From Drosophila pseudoobscura (Eukaryota; Arthropoda; Insecta; Diptera; Drosophilidae), in contig NC_046679.1 of assembly GCF_009870125.1 (NCBI RefSeq), positions 22,382,001-22,446,000 on the forward strand: a DNA stretch of 64,000 nucleotides, written 5' to 3'. Both the position numbers and the translations under genes were made by a program. Below are positions 43,014 to 54,267 of this stretch, one piece after another. Under the pieces are notes generated by a model. That model ran no database searches. It was not told the origin of the DNA and saw nothing but the letters and a program-made list of their open reading frames with translations. Within the stretch, counting starts at the first letter, position 1, and every line of letters begins with the position of its first letter.

Positions 43014-46000
43014 GAGTCGCAAAAATTCCCTAATGCCACAAGCAAAAACACAGCTTATGTAGTACTGGACTTTCGCAATAGATGGCGCCTTGTCAAGTTT
43101 GGCGGGAATTTAAAATTTGAATGTCATTAAAAAACTTGTCGAGACGCTGCATATTTCCTGCAAAAATGTACAGTTACACACATAAACACGGCTTATATCT
43201 GCTGCTCACACCCACTCACACACCCCAGGCGCCTGAGCCACCTTTGCTCCCTCCAGCCTAGGAAACTTTACATAAATTCCAAAAAGGCCAAACCCCCAAA
43301 AAATAAATCTTCGGCCAGCTCCAAGCACAAGGCAATTCAACAAGTTATTGGTGGCATCTCTCTTGCTCCCAGCCGATGCGAGCCAGTTCGTGTTCGTCAG
43401 CGTGATTTTGCCGCTTTGTAGTTGTTTCTGGCTCTGACTGCTGCTGCTGTTGCTTTTTTCCACTTTTTTTCTGGCTTGTTTCATGTTGACCCACTTTTTG
43501 GTGGCAATACGTGCGACTGCACAGTGGAACTCAGACGTGGAGAAAGCTGAGAAGTGCAGCTGGCACTGCTTGTCGTTCGGTTTTGTGGAATTTTGCCCAC
43601 CGTAGTTCAGGCAAAAAAGTCATAAACTGAATTGCCAACAGGTTATGGCGACTACGACTTTGTTGTTGCTGCGTTTGCTGTTTGGCTGCAGAGTAGTAAA
43701 AGGGCCGTGACAGTGACACTTTGAAGTTTGAGGTTAAATCGAGTTGCCTTGCTTGTGTCCGTTGCTCTTTCGGCTGTGCTGCTCTTTCGATTGAGCCGGT
43801 ATGCCGTTTACTTAAAAAGCCACTGAGAGACTCGATTGATTCATTAAGAAAAATACAGCTCGTTCGAGTTCGAGGGAGATGAAACTAGTGTCCAAATAAT
43901 AATGATTTGATCTGAGGAATCGGACGTGGACTATACCCCAAGCTATATCATAAGTCATACATACTAGTATTACAGTAGGAATCAGGAATAAGTTCATTAG
44001 AAGAAAAAAAAAAAAAGTTAACCTAACCATATAAAGATATTTTTCTCCTCAATAGAATATATACCTCAATGTATATATTGTACATATCTAAACAAGCGGT
44101 TAAGAGTCGAATACAATCCGAATATTAGTTCTAAAATTTATATTTTTAGCTATGGGGTGTACTGTATATAACTGTATAGCAGTACTTATACTGTATGTTC
44201 AAGGAGTAGTCCTGACATTTAAGTAACCATCTCAGGGATCTCAGTTTTCAGGGGCTTCCTCTCATCGTGTGAAGTTTCCACTGTACTGTTTTTGTTTGCA
44301 AATACCAGTTGCATTCGAATGACTTAAGCAGCAAACTTGCAAGGAAATAACATCGAACCTCACGCATAGAGGAAAATATTTAGACTATTAATTACTTAGT
44401 ATTTCTTCAGCACAAATACTAGCACACACTCACCCATACGAGCACGCTTATAAAACTCACATTTGAAAAGTGAAATTTCAAAGTAGAACAACGTACAACA
44501 AGCAACAACAACAACGAAGCACAACAACACGTACAACACACGCCATGCCACGCAACCAAGAGAGGCCGCGAGAGAGGTTCCAATAAAAATGAGGTCACTT
44601 GTCGCTGACCAGCCAGTTCCCCCTGTACCAGGTCCCTCTGCCTCACCACTCGCCCCTTCTCGCCCACAACAACACAACCACTACCCCACTGACCATTGAT
44701 CGCATAGATCACGCGCCGTCTGTGGCGATACCCTTAAAGAGGGTACAACGATTTTAAACAGATCTTTGCAAATATATCGAAAAATCGAAATCGTTTTCGA
44801 TCAGCATTAAGAGCTTGAACAGATCTTATTTTATACAGCTGCCAAATGGATTGTTTTCATAGATAGTGTCTACCCAATCGTGTTTAAGCCAAAGTTTAGC
44901 AAAATTTAATGATCATATACGCACAACGGCTTAGAGGAGGGATCGTCCTGCTAGGGTATCAATAGATTCGGCCCCAAAAGCTAACTTTACTTGTTCTTGC
45001 CTCTTGTGCATTGTAAATTAATTGCAGTCGCGTCGCGTCGCCTCGTCTTCGTTTTGTTGTTGTTCGGCTTTAACCGTTCTTAACCAGTTTTAGGCCATCC
45101 ATCGTGTGTGCCATTAAAATGCACCACGAACTTGACAACGCAACGGAAGATATGGTGAAATATCCCCCCGTCGGAGAGAAAGACTTTCGCTATGGGCAAA
45201 TAAATAAATACGTACAAACATATGCAAATGTCTACGAGTGCCCTTGGACAGGCTATGGCTCAAATGGAGATTTTTAATACATTTAAAATAGATAAAAAAA
45301 AGACAAGAAGCGGAGAGTTCATTTGTTTATACATATGTATGTACAATGTGCTAATAATTAACTTATTTTCTTTGATTTTGGTTTTTTCTAGATTCGAGTA
45401 CGGAGAGTCTCCGAATTGAAGATGGTCGTAAGTTAATTCTTTGATATGCAAGTTCGAAGTTATTGGCAACTAAGTACTGTTGTTATGTCGCACACCTTTC
45501 AGTGTACTTGTCTTTGATCTTGTTAGCAATGCTTCTTTGCTGGTAATACTTTTATTAGTACGAGTGTTTTTTGGCTCAGAATCATAATCAAGTTTAATTG
45601 CGTATTTCATAAGATTTTCCGTTGTGCACTGTTTGCTTTTGCTGTTAATTAAAGTTGGTAAAAACGAGGAAAAAACAATAATAAAACCAGCACAACACTT
45701 AAATATTAATAATTGATTATAATGTTATTACAGACATGATTTATTCTGCTCAGAATCTTGGTCAGCCGATCGGCGATGCGTGAAAACAAAGTCTCAGTGT
45801 TTCGCAGTGGCGCTCCGGGGTGGTAAAAACATTGCAAAATGAAAACATTGCAGTTTCGGATATGAATTATAGTTTTAATTGCCGAAAAAGCGAATGCATA
45901 AATTATGAATATTGCAACATTTTCGCATTTAACAAGTCCAAGTCCACCTGAAATTCAAGCAGTACCCCGTGTCGTGCTTCCTCGCGCCCTCTACTTCCGG

Positions 46001-49000
46001 CACGCGATCCATTTCCGTTCTGTTTTGTGGCTTTAGCTCTACCTCTACCGCTCCACCTCCCATCTTCTGCTTGACTGTGCATCAATCAAAGTCTCAATCA
46101 AGAGCAAAAGTAATCAAAACTCCAGCACCAAAGGGGAAGACGGAGAAATAGAGAGATGGAGAGTTAGAGCTCCAAAGCGACACAAAGTAAACATGGAGAC
46201 AAAACAAAATCGTTAACTTGAAACTGACAATACAGTGGGCGTTTGATACCTAGAAACAAAGGGTCTAATCTAGGAATATTACCTATAAATGGGAAAATTC
46301 CCAAGGAAGATTTTGACTTCGAGAAATATTTGTTAATTGGGATATCTGAGTATTTGACTTTAAAATATTTGTCTCTGTTTTGAAACCAATATTTCCATTT
46401 ACAGAGTCTACAATGATGTTGCAGTGGGGCTTCTGATGGAAAAGGTATGCCAATTATTGATCGTTCACTGTACCTGTATGTAAAAATATATGCATGAATA
46501 AAAGTACATATGGACATCTGTTTGTATACATTTACTATGTATATATGTATGTATGTGCATAGGTACAAAAATGGCATAGTATAAGCAGCAACAAAACAAC
46601 ATTTGCAACAACAGCATCGGCAGCAGCAGCTGTAGCAGCAGTGACAGTGCCACAAAAAATAGACAAACAACAAACAGTACATACACACAGACAAACAGAT
46701 ACAAAATAGAAATGGAGAGCAACTTTCACCCAAGGTCATTGTGTCTTTAACTGCGCCACACAGCCTAGGCAGAGGAGCGGCGGCAGCAGCAGCAGCAAAA
46801 ACAACAACAACAACAACAACAGCTGCTGGACAATATGAATATGCGACGAAGACCCACGACCGACCGACCACCGCCGACCGACGCCCGATTTGCTATTTTG
46901 AACAAAAACAACTAAAAGAGTGACTTGCCCAGGGTATGTGTGAGAATGAGGTGAGGCATCGGGTGAGGTCCCGATCTCCGTATGTGATCATCCTCTCTCA
47001 GTCTCAGGCTCACAGACTACAAGTTGCTACCCCTCCTATAAAACCTACATTGGACTATCCTGTCTGTCTGTCAGAAAGAGGAGAGAATGGGAGTAGGAGG
47101 AGCCAGCGGGTGAGCCACTGCATGTGCCAAAAATAAACCAAAGCAAATGGTAAACACTGCAACGGCTGCTCACGAAGTGGGGGAATGGCGGAGAGGCGAA
47201 AAAGCATAGCCTCGACTGGACGAGGCCGCCTGGAAAGGTCGAGAGCAAGCTTTTACCACTAGATGAGTCATGTACATAGGATTCAGGGAAAAGAAGAAGT
47301 GACGAAGAAGGAGACAAAGCAAATGGGAGATGCACTCTTGGATACCCTTTTGGGATGGTGAGTATGGGAAATAAAATGGTGCAGTATACGAATATACTTA
47401 CAATATTTGAATCCCCTTCTGGTTGGCTCCTGCTGATATTGGTTTTTGTCGATTGATTTGTTTATACCCACCTAATTGAATGAATTAAATTATATTTCAT
47501 AATTAAATTAAATTCCCATTAAGTTCTCTGTAACCAAACTTTGGAGCATCTTTCCCACTCTCTGTCTTTGTCAGAGCCCATTCTATGGTAACTACTGAGA
47601 GTCTCAAATGACTGTTTAGGCATTTCAATCCTATAGGATTCCCCCATCTGCCGTGTTATCTACTTGGTCTGCACGATCTGGGTCAGTGTAAGCTGCCTGC
47701 AATTAAGTGGCCAAAAAATAAAAGATGAATGAGTGGAAAATAACTTTTAATTGACATAAACTTTAATTAGAAATAGACAAGAGAAGAAAAGAAAACAGAT
47801 AAAAGAGATTCCACAGAAATGAGCTTCGGGGGGGATGGGGATGGGGTTGGAGGAGATCTTCCGTTTCTAATGCATTTCCAATTACATCATTAAGTTCTCT
47901 TTTGCCAAAATCTCGAAATGAAATTTTGATACTTCGGCCGTTGGGTACAACAAAAGCTTAACCCATGACAGCGCGACAGCCGCAACACGTAGCACAGTTT
48001 GATTAGAACAAAACGAAGCGACAGAGAAAGACATGGATGCGGTAGAAACAGGGACAGGGACAGGGAGAGGGAGATGGGGAGGGGTACGGTACCAGTACCA
48101 TCAGAGACATTGCCATGATGTTGCATAAATTTAAGTGCCACAGATACAAGGCGCAAGATACAGAAACGAGTTACAGATACATCAAGAAGCAGGCGAAGCA
48201 GCAACCAGCAAGCAGCACCACCACGACCACCAGATGAAGAGACTCTGCAGCATAGAAATGCGGATGCGAGACCCGACTCAACCCGACTCGCCTGAAGTCG
48301 AGACTCCACTTCAGATACACACACACACACACACACACGCACACATATGCACTCCTATATTCCGTCGTAGCCATGCCTGCAGAGGAGGCAGTATATCGTT
48401 GTCTACCTCCAGACTTGCTGCGGTGAAAGAGCAAAGTATCTTTGTATCTGTTTGCCGTTGGGTTGGCTGCTGCTGCTTCGAGTTAACATTTCAAATCCGC
48501 TGCGGTTCTGCTGTGGCAAACGAGAAACGAGTCTTGGAAATTGGGTCAGTGGCACAGTATGTATGGCATTCTCTGTCTCCGTCTCCGACTTTGTATATAT
48601 GTATCTCATACCACTGTGTGGGCTTCTCCCTCTTTCTTTGACTCTTTCTTCCACTGGCTTTCTTTGTGGTCAATATAATGATTCTACCCGACTTGTCGGT
48701 TTGGTTTGGTTTGGTTTCTGTTCGGTTTCTTGGTTTCTGTTCGGTTCGGTTCGGTCAGGTTTCGGTTTGGGCTCTGTCTTGGGGTCTGTTGCTACTCCAT
48801 TTTGTGGCCGAACGTGCCTCAGCGCGACGCAGTCAGGTTGCTAATGGGATCCGATCCGTGTGGGGCATATGCAATGCGGCGACACCCAAAAGTTATTTCT
48901 GAGGTTCCAAAAATCGCATTCGAAAACCAAATTCTTAAGACGATTTCCATTCATTACGCATACGCCTGGAGGTCCCATAGGCCCAAGAATCCCAAAAATA

Positions 49001-50719
49001 GAACGAAATAAAACTCTAAAAATAAAATAGACATTTTCCAAATTGTAAGCTTAATTTGTTTTCTGCACATTTTGAATGACATTCGAATTTATTTAAATAG
49101 AATTAATTAAATATTAGGCATTAAAATTACGAAATAAATATTTACAAATCGAAATGTGTTGAACAAAATAAATAAAATTGCACGTTAACTAAAATAACAC
49201 AATTGAAATTGTTTTTTGCTTTTTTCTCCATAGAATTAACATCCATTAAAATTACATTAATTTATGTTTAAAATGTAATTTATTGTTTGCTTGAGTGTGT
49301 GTTCCAAAATGGTTAATTAATCATAAATAATTTCATGCATATCGAACATAATTTAAGGTTTACGGTTAAGATTAACTTTAAAACTTTAGCAACAAACTTT
49401 TTTTAAAAAACAAATTAACAACGCTTTAAGATATTAGCTAAATTAAATCGTATTCGTATTTATTACTTGAGTACATTGCTAAACAACTCTCCGTACTTCT
49501 CTTTCCACATTTAAGATTTTTGTGCAAATTGATTATTAAGAATAATATTTTGCCAAGCCCGCTACTGAATCTTACCATAAAATGTATGTTTATAAATAAT
49601 GCTCTTTAATTGGTTTGTACAGAAACTATAACATAATTGTAATTTAAAATTGTATTGCTCTTCCTTGATTAATTTTAGTTAAACCCTTAATTTGTATGCT
49701 TCTTCAACATGATGAGGTACAGACAACATTTCAGAACTTTATACAACTGGGACTTCCGCTCCCATCTCTTAGTTGGTATTATTGTCTAGATTTTGATTTC
49801 TATATATATATAAATATATGTGTATGTATGTATGTATGTTTTACCTGTGCCAGGACCTTGGTCGCTAGAAGTACGCTTATTTGCATCAAAACAGAACAAC
49901 AGTTGCAGAAAGACAATTGGACGCTTCGTTGTTCTTACATTGCTTGTGGTCTCTTTGGCCTATCGTCAGCTCTATCTTAGGGATATCGTTTGTGGGAAAT
50001 AGTATCTCCATTTGCCTGCTTGGAGGTAGTAGGTTGATTTTGTTTGCTAGCCTGACAATGTACACATAGCCTTTTAAAGTTCTTGATTTGGTTTGCAACT
50101 AATGCCTGAAATATCTATGGAACAGAACTCACGGAAACTCTCGCTTCTCAAATCCTTCAAATAATAATGTTTTCTAATAAAAACCTCAAAATAGACAGCA
50201 CTCACTTAAAGTACACTTTCAAGTTACTTTCAATGTTGAGTATATAGAGTTTTTCTTTCTTTAAAACTGAACTGTACTGCAGATTGTTCTTTAGTTTTGT
50301 TCATCAATCGAATCCTGATAATTTCCACTATGTATGTAACTACGATTTAGCTATAGAGATCAAAAGCAACCAACAACAACGAATATCAAAAAGTGTGTGT
50401 ATGAGATTGCTCGACCTGTGTGGGATAGTGGCGGAGTGCCTGTGCCACTCCGGCCAGTGTCCCGGCCAAGCAATGACGCACACGCACACAGAAGCAGGGA
50501 GAAGCCTTTGGCCAGGAGAAGCAGTCACCGATCAAGCAATCCAGATCCCGAGAAGAAGAACCCGTATTGCTGGTGATGCGATGACTAGACATGACCTTGG
50601 AGTGGGGCCCTCCCCGCCTCTGGGGTCAGATGCAGACACTCAGAGCGTGCTCTCTGCCTCTTGTTGGTCCAGCGAATCAAGAATCAAGAAATTTGTCGAG
50701 GAGCCTGCCGCCGCCTCGG
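43014..50719. other. Gene-poor interval between Der-2 and the zinc-finger gene
   Basis: About 7.7 kb with no convincing gene. It contains a CTCF-like core (43,080-43,088), a short ATACCCTT palindrome (44,728-44,745), a CAG/CAA tract (46,775-46,825), a CA run (48,318-48,342), a GGTTT/GGTTC tract (48,700-48,760), and a very AT-rich block (49,020-49,690) full of TAAT-type motifs. A small frame at 45,119-45,277 is listed separately. The part nearest 50,719 should hold the 3' untranslated region of the zinc-finger gene. Confidence 0.5.
45119..45277 (+). CDS. Candidate small open reading frame (52 codons)
   Basis: It begins MHHELDNATEDMVKYPPVGE and ends with GYGSNGDF before TAA. The start context (TTAAAATG) is acceptable, and the composition is more protein-like than neighbouring frames: mixed charges, Tyr, Trp and Cys. 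No family is recognised, and there is no splice or promoter evidence, so it may well be chance. Confidence 0.2.
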   Translation: MHHELDNATEDMVKYPPVGEKDFRYGQINKYVQTYANVYECPWTGYGSNGDF

Positions 50720-52615
50720 TCAGTCACGCCCAATTCTCTTATGTATCTGTTGATGTTTGAGCAAGTGCGCCTTCTGGCGGAAGGCCTTGGCGCAGACATC
50801 GCACCGGAAGGGCTTCTCGCCGGTGTGGGTGCGCAGATGCACCTTGATGTTGGACTTGTTGAGGAATCCCCGATTGCAGATGCTGCACCGGTGCACGGGC
50901 TTCTCCTTCCCCAGCAGTCCACTCAAGTCGCTGGCACTGAAGCTGCCCACGCTCGAGGGCGAAATGGCGCTCATCTGGGGCGTGGACGGGCCATTTCCAC
51001 TATCTCCCTGCTGCTGCTGCTGCTGCTGCTGTTGCTGTTGCTGTTGGTGCTGTTGGCTGGACTTCTTTTGGGCCCGCGATCGCTTGGCCTTGGGGGTGCC
51101 CGTCCGCAGCTCGGAGCCCGTCGTGGTGGCCGTCGTCGTGTGCGGATAGTTGCCCAGCATGTCCGGGGAGCAGAGTCCGCCGTCCTTCATCGAGTTTGGG
51201 CCATTGAGGGGTCCCATGCCAGAGCCGGAGAGCTGGTAGGCGGCCTGCTGCTGCTGGTGGGAATTGGATCCGTTCGGATTCGACTGGGATTGGTTGGACA
51301 GGTAGCGGGGATTGATCATCAGACTGTTGTCCGTGGTGCTGACCACGGAGCCCGGCGGACTGCAGCTGCTGCTCGTTGCCGCCGACAGTTCATTGCAGTA
51401 TGAGGTAGATGTGGGCGCTTCCCCCTTGGATGTCCCTGTCGTGGTCGCCGAGGAGGAGTTGTTGCTGTTGTTGTTGTGAGAGTGATTATTGTTGTTGTTG
51501 TGGGAGTGATTATTGTTGTTGTTTCCAGAGCCAGGGGGACCGTGCTGGAGGCGGTTCTGCAGGAGCGGCATGTAGCCATGGCTGAGCAGACTCTGCAGCG
51601 TGGAGCTGCTGGCGTGCATGGGCAGTGGCGAGTGGGGCAGCATGAAGTCGCCCAGCGAGTCCTGCTGCGAGACGAGCACCTTGCCCTCCTGCTGGATGCA
51701 GTTGCCGTCGATCCAGGCGTCGAGATCCATCCAGCTGTCCCGCGTGTCGTTGCCCTCGTCCTTGTCCAGCTGATTGGGCACCGTCGTGTCCGCAATGGCC
51801 GATCCAATGATGGCCGCAATATCGTCGATGGAGTTCATGTCCACGTATTCCGTCAGGTCCTTGTAGATGCGCACCCCGCTGCCATGCAGCGAGTCGGCCA
51901 CCTGGTCGATCGGCGTCAATGTGGCTATGCTCGGGCCGTTCCCCTGTCCCCCGCCGCCCGATCCCGCCCCACCTGGTCCTCCGCCGCCGGGCCCGCTCAT
52001 CACACAGCTGTCGGCGACGGAGTAAAGCTTAGAATCTAGTTGACTATCGGCAAAGAGCTTGACATCGGCCAGGCAGGCGTCCGCACAGGGATCCCCGCTC
52101 AGTACGCTCTCGGGCAGGCAGGTGGAGGAGGAGACTATGTTGTGCTCGTTGGAGGAGTTGCTGCTCCCGCCGCCGCTCCCCCCACCGCCACCGCCGTTGG
52201 GCCCGCTCTGGGCCGTCGTCGATGTGGGATTGGCATTGGGGTTGGCCTGGTAGGCGCTCTGTATGTAGTTGTTGTTGCTCTCGTCCGGCAGCCGCTGGGC
52301 AATGGCATGGTAGTGGTGGCCCGAGATGCCATTGATGGACAGGTGGCCCGTGTAGCCGGTGAAGGGGGGCAGCGGCTTCAGGTCGGACAGCCCATTCAAT
52401 GAGGACCCATTGAGCAGCAGATTGTCCAGCACGTCCAGCGAGTTCTTCTGATCCGCATCGCTAGGCAGGGAGTCCAGGTCGTGCTCGAGCAGCAGCTTGT
52501 GGCCATCCAGCAGATACTGGTCCTGCCCGCTATTCTGTGGCGGTCCCCAGCAGGGACTCATCAAGAGGCTTTCAACTTCCGATTCACTTGGGCCGTTCAT
52601 GCTGCAAAACTTCAT
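50720..52615 (-). CDS. C2H2 zinc-finger protein with low-complexity N-terminus
   Basis: A single coding exon of 631 residues. The exon starts at 52,700 after a TTTGCAG acceptor. A TGA lies in frame just inside it, so the first usable ATG is at 52,615 (MKFCSMNGPSESEVES). Two adjacent C2H2 fingers sit at the very C-terminus: Cys577, Cys580, His593, His597, the linker THTGEKPF, then Cys605, Cys608, His621, His625. The rest is low in complexity: Gly/Ser runs near residues 165-190, Asn/His/Ser runs, a poly-Gln tract just before the fingers, and acidic stretches such as DSWMDLDAWIDG that could activate transcription. A basic KAKRSRAQKK before the Gln tract may be a nuclear signal. Likely a sequence-specific transcription factor (inference). 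I cannot name it. Long non-coding DNA upstream suits a developmental gene. Confidence 0.85.
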   Translation of the reverse strand: MKFCSMNGPSESEVESLLMSPCWGPPQNSGQDQYLLDGHKLLLEHDLDSLPSDADQKNSLDVLDNLLLNGSSLNGLSDLKPLPPFTGYTGHLSINGISGHHYHAIAQRLPDESNNNYIQSAYQANPNANPTSTTAQSGPNGGGGGGSGGGSSNSSNEHNIVSSSTCLPESVLSGDPCADACLADVKLFADSQLDSKLYSVADSCVMSGPGGGGPGGAGSGGGGQGNGPSIATLTPIDQVADSLHGSGVRIYKDLTEYVDMNSIDDIAAIIGSAIADTTVPNQLDKDEGNDTRDSWMDLDAWIDGNCIQQEGKVLVSQQDSLGDFMLPHSPLPMHASSSTLQSLLSHGYMPLLQNRLQHGPPGSGNNNNNHSHNNNNNHSHNNNSNNSSSATTTGTSKGEAPTSTSYCNELSAATSSSCSPPGSVVSTTDNSLMINPRYLSNQSQSNPNGSNSHQQQQAAYQLSGSGMGPLNGPNSMKDGGLCSPDMLGNYPHTTTATTTGSELRTGTPKAKRSRAQKKSSQQHQQQQQQQQQQQQQGDSGNGPSTPQMSAISPSSVGSFSASDLSGLLGKEKPVHRCSICNRGFLNKSNIKVHLRTHTGEKPFRCDVCAKAFRQKAHLLKHQQIHKRIGRD

Positions 52616-52700
52616 TGTCAGTTGACCCAGGCGATCGATACGAATCTTCTGCCGATCCTTGGAATAGCACGTTTCAAACAATCCAATGACCAAGCTTCAA

Positions 52701-53989
52701 CTGCAAATATAAAACAGAAGCACATATCGCATTTAGTCCTGGTGCAAATCTCAAGTTATTTATCAACAAAATGTGTTAGTTTGGGGATGCATATCTAGTA
52801 TTAAGAGATGACTATTGTAACAGGTAGTTCTTTGCATTCCTCTAAATGATATTCTCTAGGTTACATTAGATCACAGAGAGTCCCCACTGATAGGTTAAGT
52901 CCCATTCATATTTCAATCCTAATAGTGTAATGGATTATCTTTGATCTTCCTATTGAGCTTACAAGAAATGCTTCCGCCTTGGAGGAATCTTTCTCCGTCG
53001 CCTGCCTAATGATCTCCCCCCAATCTCCCCAATCCCGGCACTTGCTGACAGACAACCTGCAGCAACATCGATCCCGACACACTGATAGGTCCCCACTAAT
53101 GATTCTTTAATATGAAAATATTAAACAAAAATCGAAGAACGTCGGGCCGCCTGTTGACCAAAAATAGGGTTCCACGGGGCTTCCATTCCTCCGGCCCCTG
53201 TCCCTGTCCGGCATCAGAGGGGCACGGAGACGGAGCCGAACAGATAGATTAAGTTAAGACATTCGATAAGCTATAATATCCATAAACAAGAAGAAAGAGA
53301 GGAAGATACGATGCACACGAAAATGAAGAAGAAATGACAAAACGAAGAAAACTAAAACCGATACCAGAATCGGCCAATAATAATTTCCAAATGGAATTTG
53401 GGTCAAAACATTAATAATCAGTTAAATTAGCATATAAATTGGTCAGAAAGAGAGAGACAGAGCGAGAGAGAGAGAGAACGCATTTGGCTACGAATGTGTT
53501 ATCGTATTCGATTATTTGTATTTCGATGGGGCACCACGCTTGATTGGGGCAAGTGGAAGTTCTCCCAAGAGTCAGAGCCAGAGCCGAAGTCACAGCCACA
53601 GCAACATCATATAAAAGACCCGACAATGAAAGTACAGGTGTGGATCCCAAAAAAAGAGACAGAGAAGGAGGGTTGGGGAGGGGAGGAGGAGCTGGAGGAG
53701 GCAGCCCACACCAACAACAATTATAGAAGTTCATTTGGAAGCACAAAACGAAAAGAAACGAAACGGGGAATGAAAGAAACGGTAAAGCAAGCTGGCCTGG
53801 CTCTGTTCTCTCTGTCTCTCTTTTGGTGCATTAACAGTTAACTTGATTTTGAGGCTTGGCCTGTCGTACGCTCGCTCGTTTGTGCATGTGTGTGTGCCAG
53901 TGTATGGGTGCCCCAAAGAAGAAGCCGCAATCAAAAGCTAGACATTGTCCAGCTTTGGGCGAAAGAGAAAATTTCGCTTTCAACAGGTT
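52701..53989 (-). other. Upstream intron of the zinc-finger gene, near part
   Basis: It follows the acceptor at 52,701-52,703 on the minus strand. No coding region is seen. It has GAGA-type tracts around 53,450-53,480 and an A/G-rich stretch at about 53,280-53,350. The donor of this intron was not found, so its length is unknown. Confidence 0.45.
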
Positions 53990-54003
53990 GTTGCCATAGC
54001 AAC
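53990..54003. promoter_or_regulatory. X-box-like palindrome (GTTGCCATAGCAAC)
   Basis: The 14-mer fits the RFX X-box consensus GTHNYYATRRNAAC, which controls ciliary genes in sensory neurons. A second palindrome, GCAACATGTTGC, follows at 54,022-54,033. Binding is not shown by sequence alone. Confidence 0.4.
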
Positions 54004-54150
54004 ATTATATTTCTAGTTCCAGCAACATGTTGCCAGAGCTAGGCTTAGTATGCGGAAAGAGGCAGCGCCATCGAAGCAGCGCAGCAGCGCAGTCGGCTAA
54101 GCATGCGCAGCTAAGCGTGGCAGCAAGCAGTGGAAAAACAACCGTTAACC

Positions 54151-54159
54151 GAGAGACAG

Positions 54160-54193
<34 letters not shown>

Positions 54194-54267
54194 GACCTGC
54201 TGACATACTTCCGTGATACGAGGCAGGCCCGGCTTTAATGCTCTCTCTCTCTCTCTCTCTGTCTCTC
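54151..54267. repeat. Inverted GAGA / CTCT tracts
   Basis: A GAGAGACAGAGCGAGAGA-type tract (54,151-54,193) faces a CTCTCT...GTCTCTC tract (54,241-54,267), so the two are reverse complements about 47 bp apart. They could bind GAGA factor (Trl) and mark a promoter or boundary, and in RNA they could fold into a hairpin. Confidence 0.6.

Noticed and set aside
44150-44200. TATACTGTATG near 44,190 as another tip of the foldback element
   Set aside because: It lacks the GGTTAGTG terminus, an inverted partner and a 7-bp duplication.
46164-46871. 235-residue minus-strand frame rich in Cys, Val and Ala
   Set aside because: It is made largely of translated CAG/CAA and AT-rich simple sequence, with no domain, splice or conservation evidence.
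51476-52039. 187-residue plus-strand frame opposite the zinc-finger gene
   Set aside because: It is antisense to the coding exon, made of reverse-complemented low-complexity codons.
52616-52693. Upstream extension of the zinc-finger protein
   Set aside because: The extra 26 residues begin with a TTG codon, not ATG, and a TGA precedes them within the exon. The first ATG is at 52,615.
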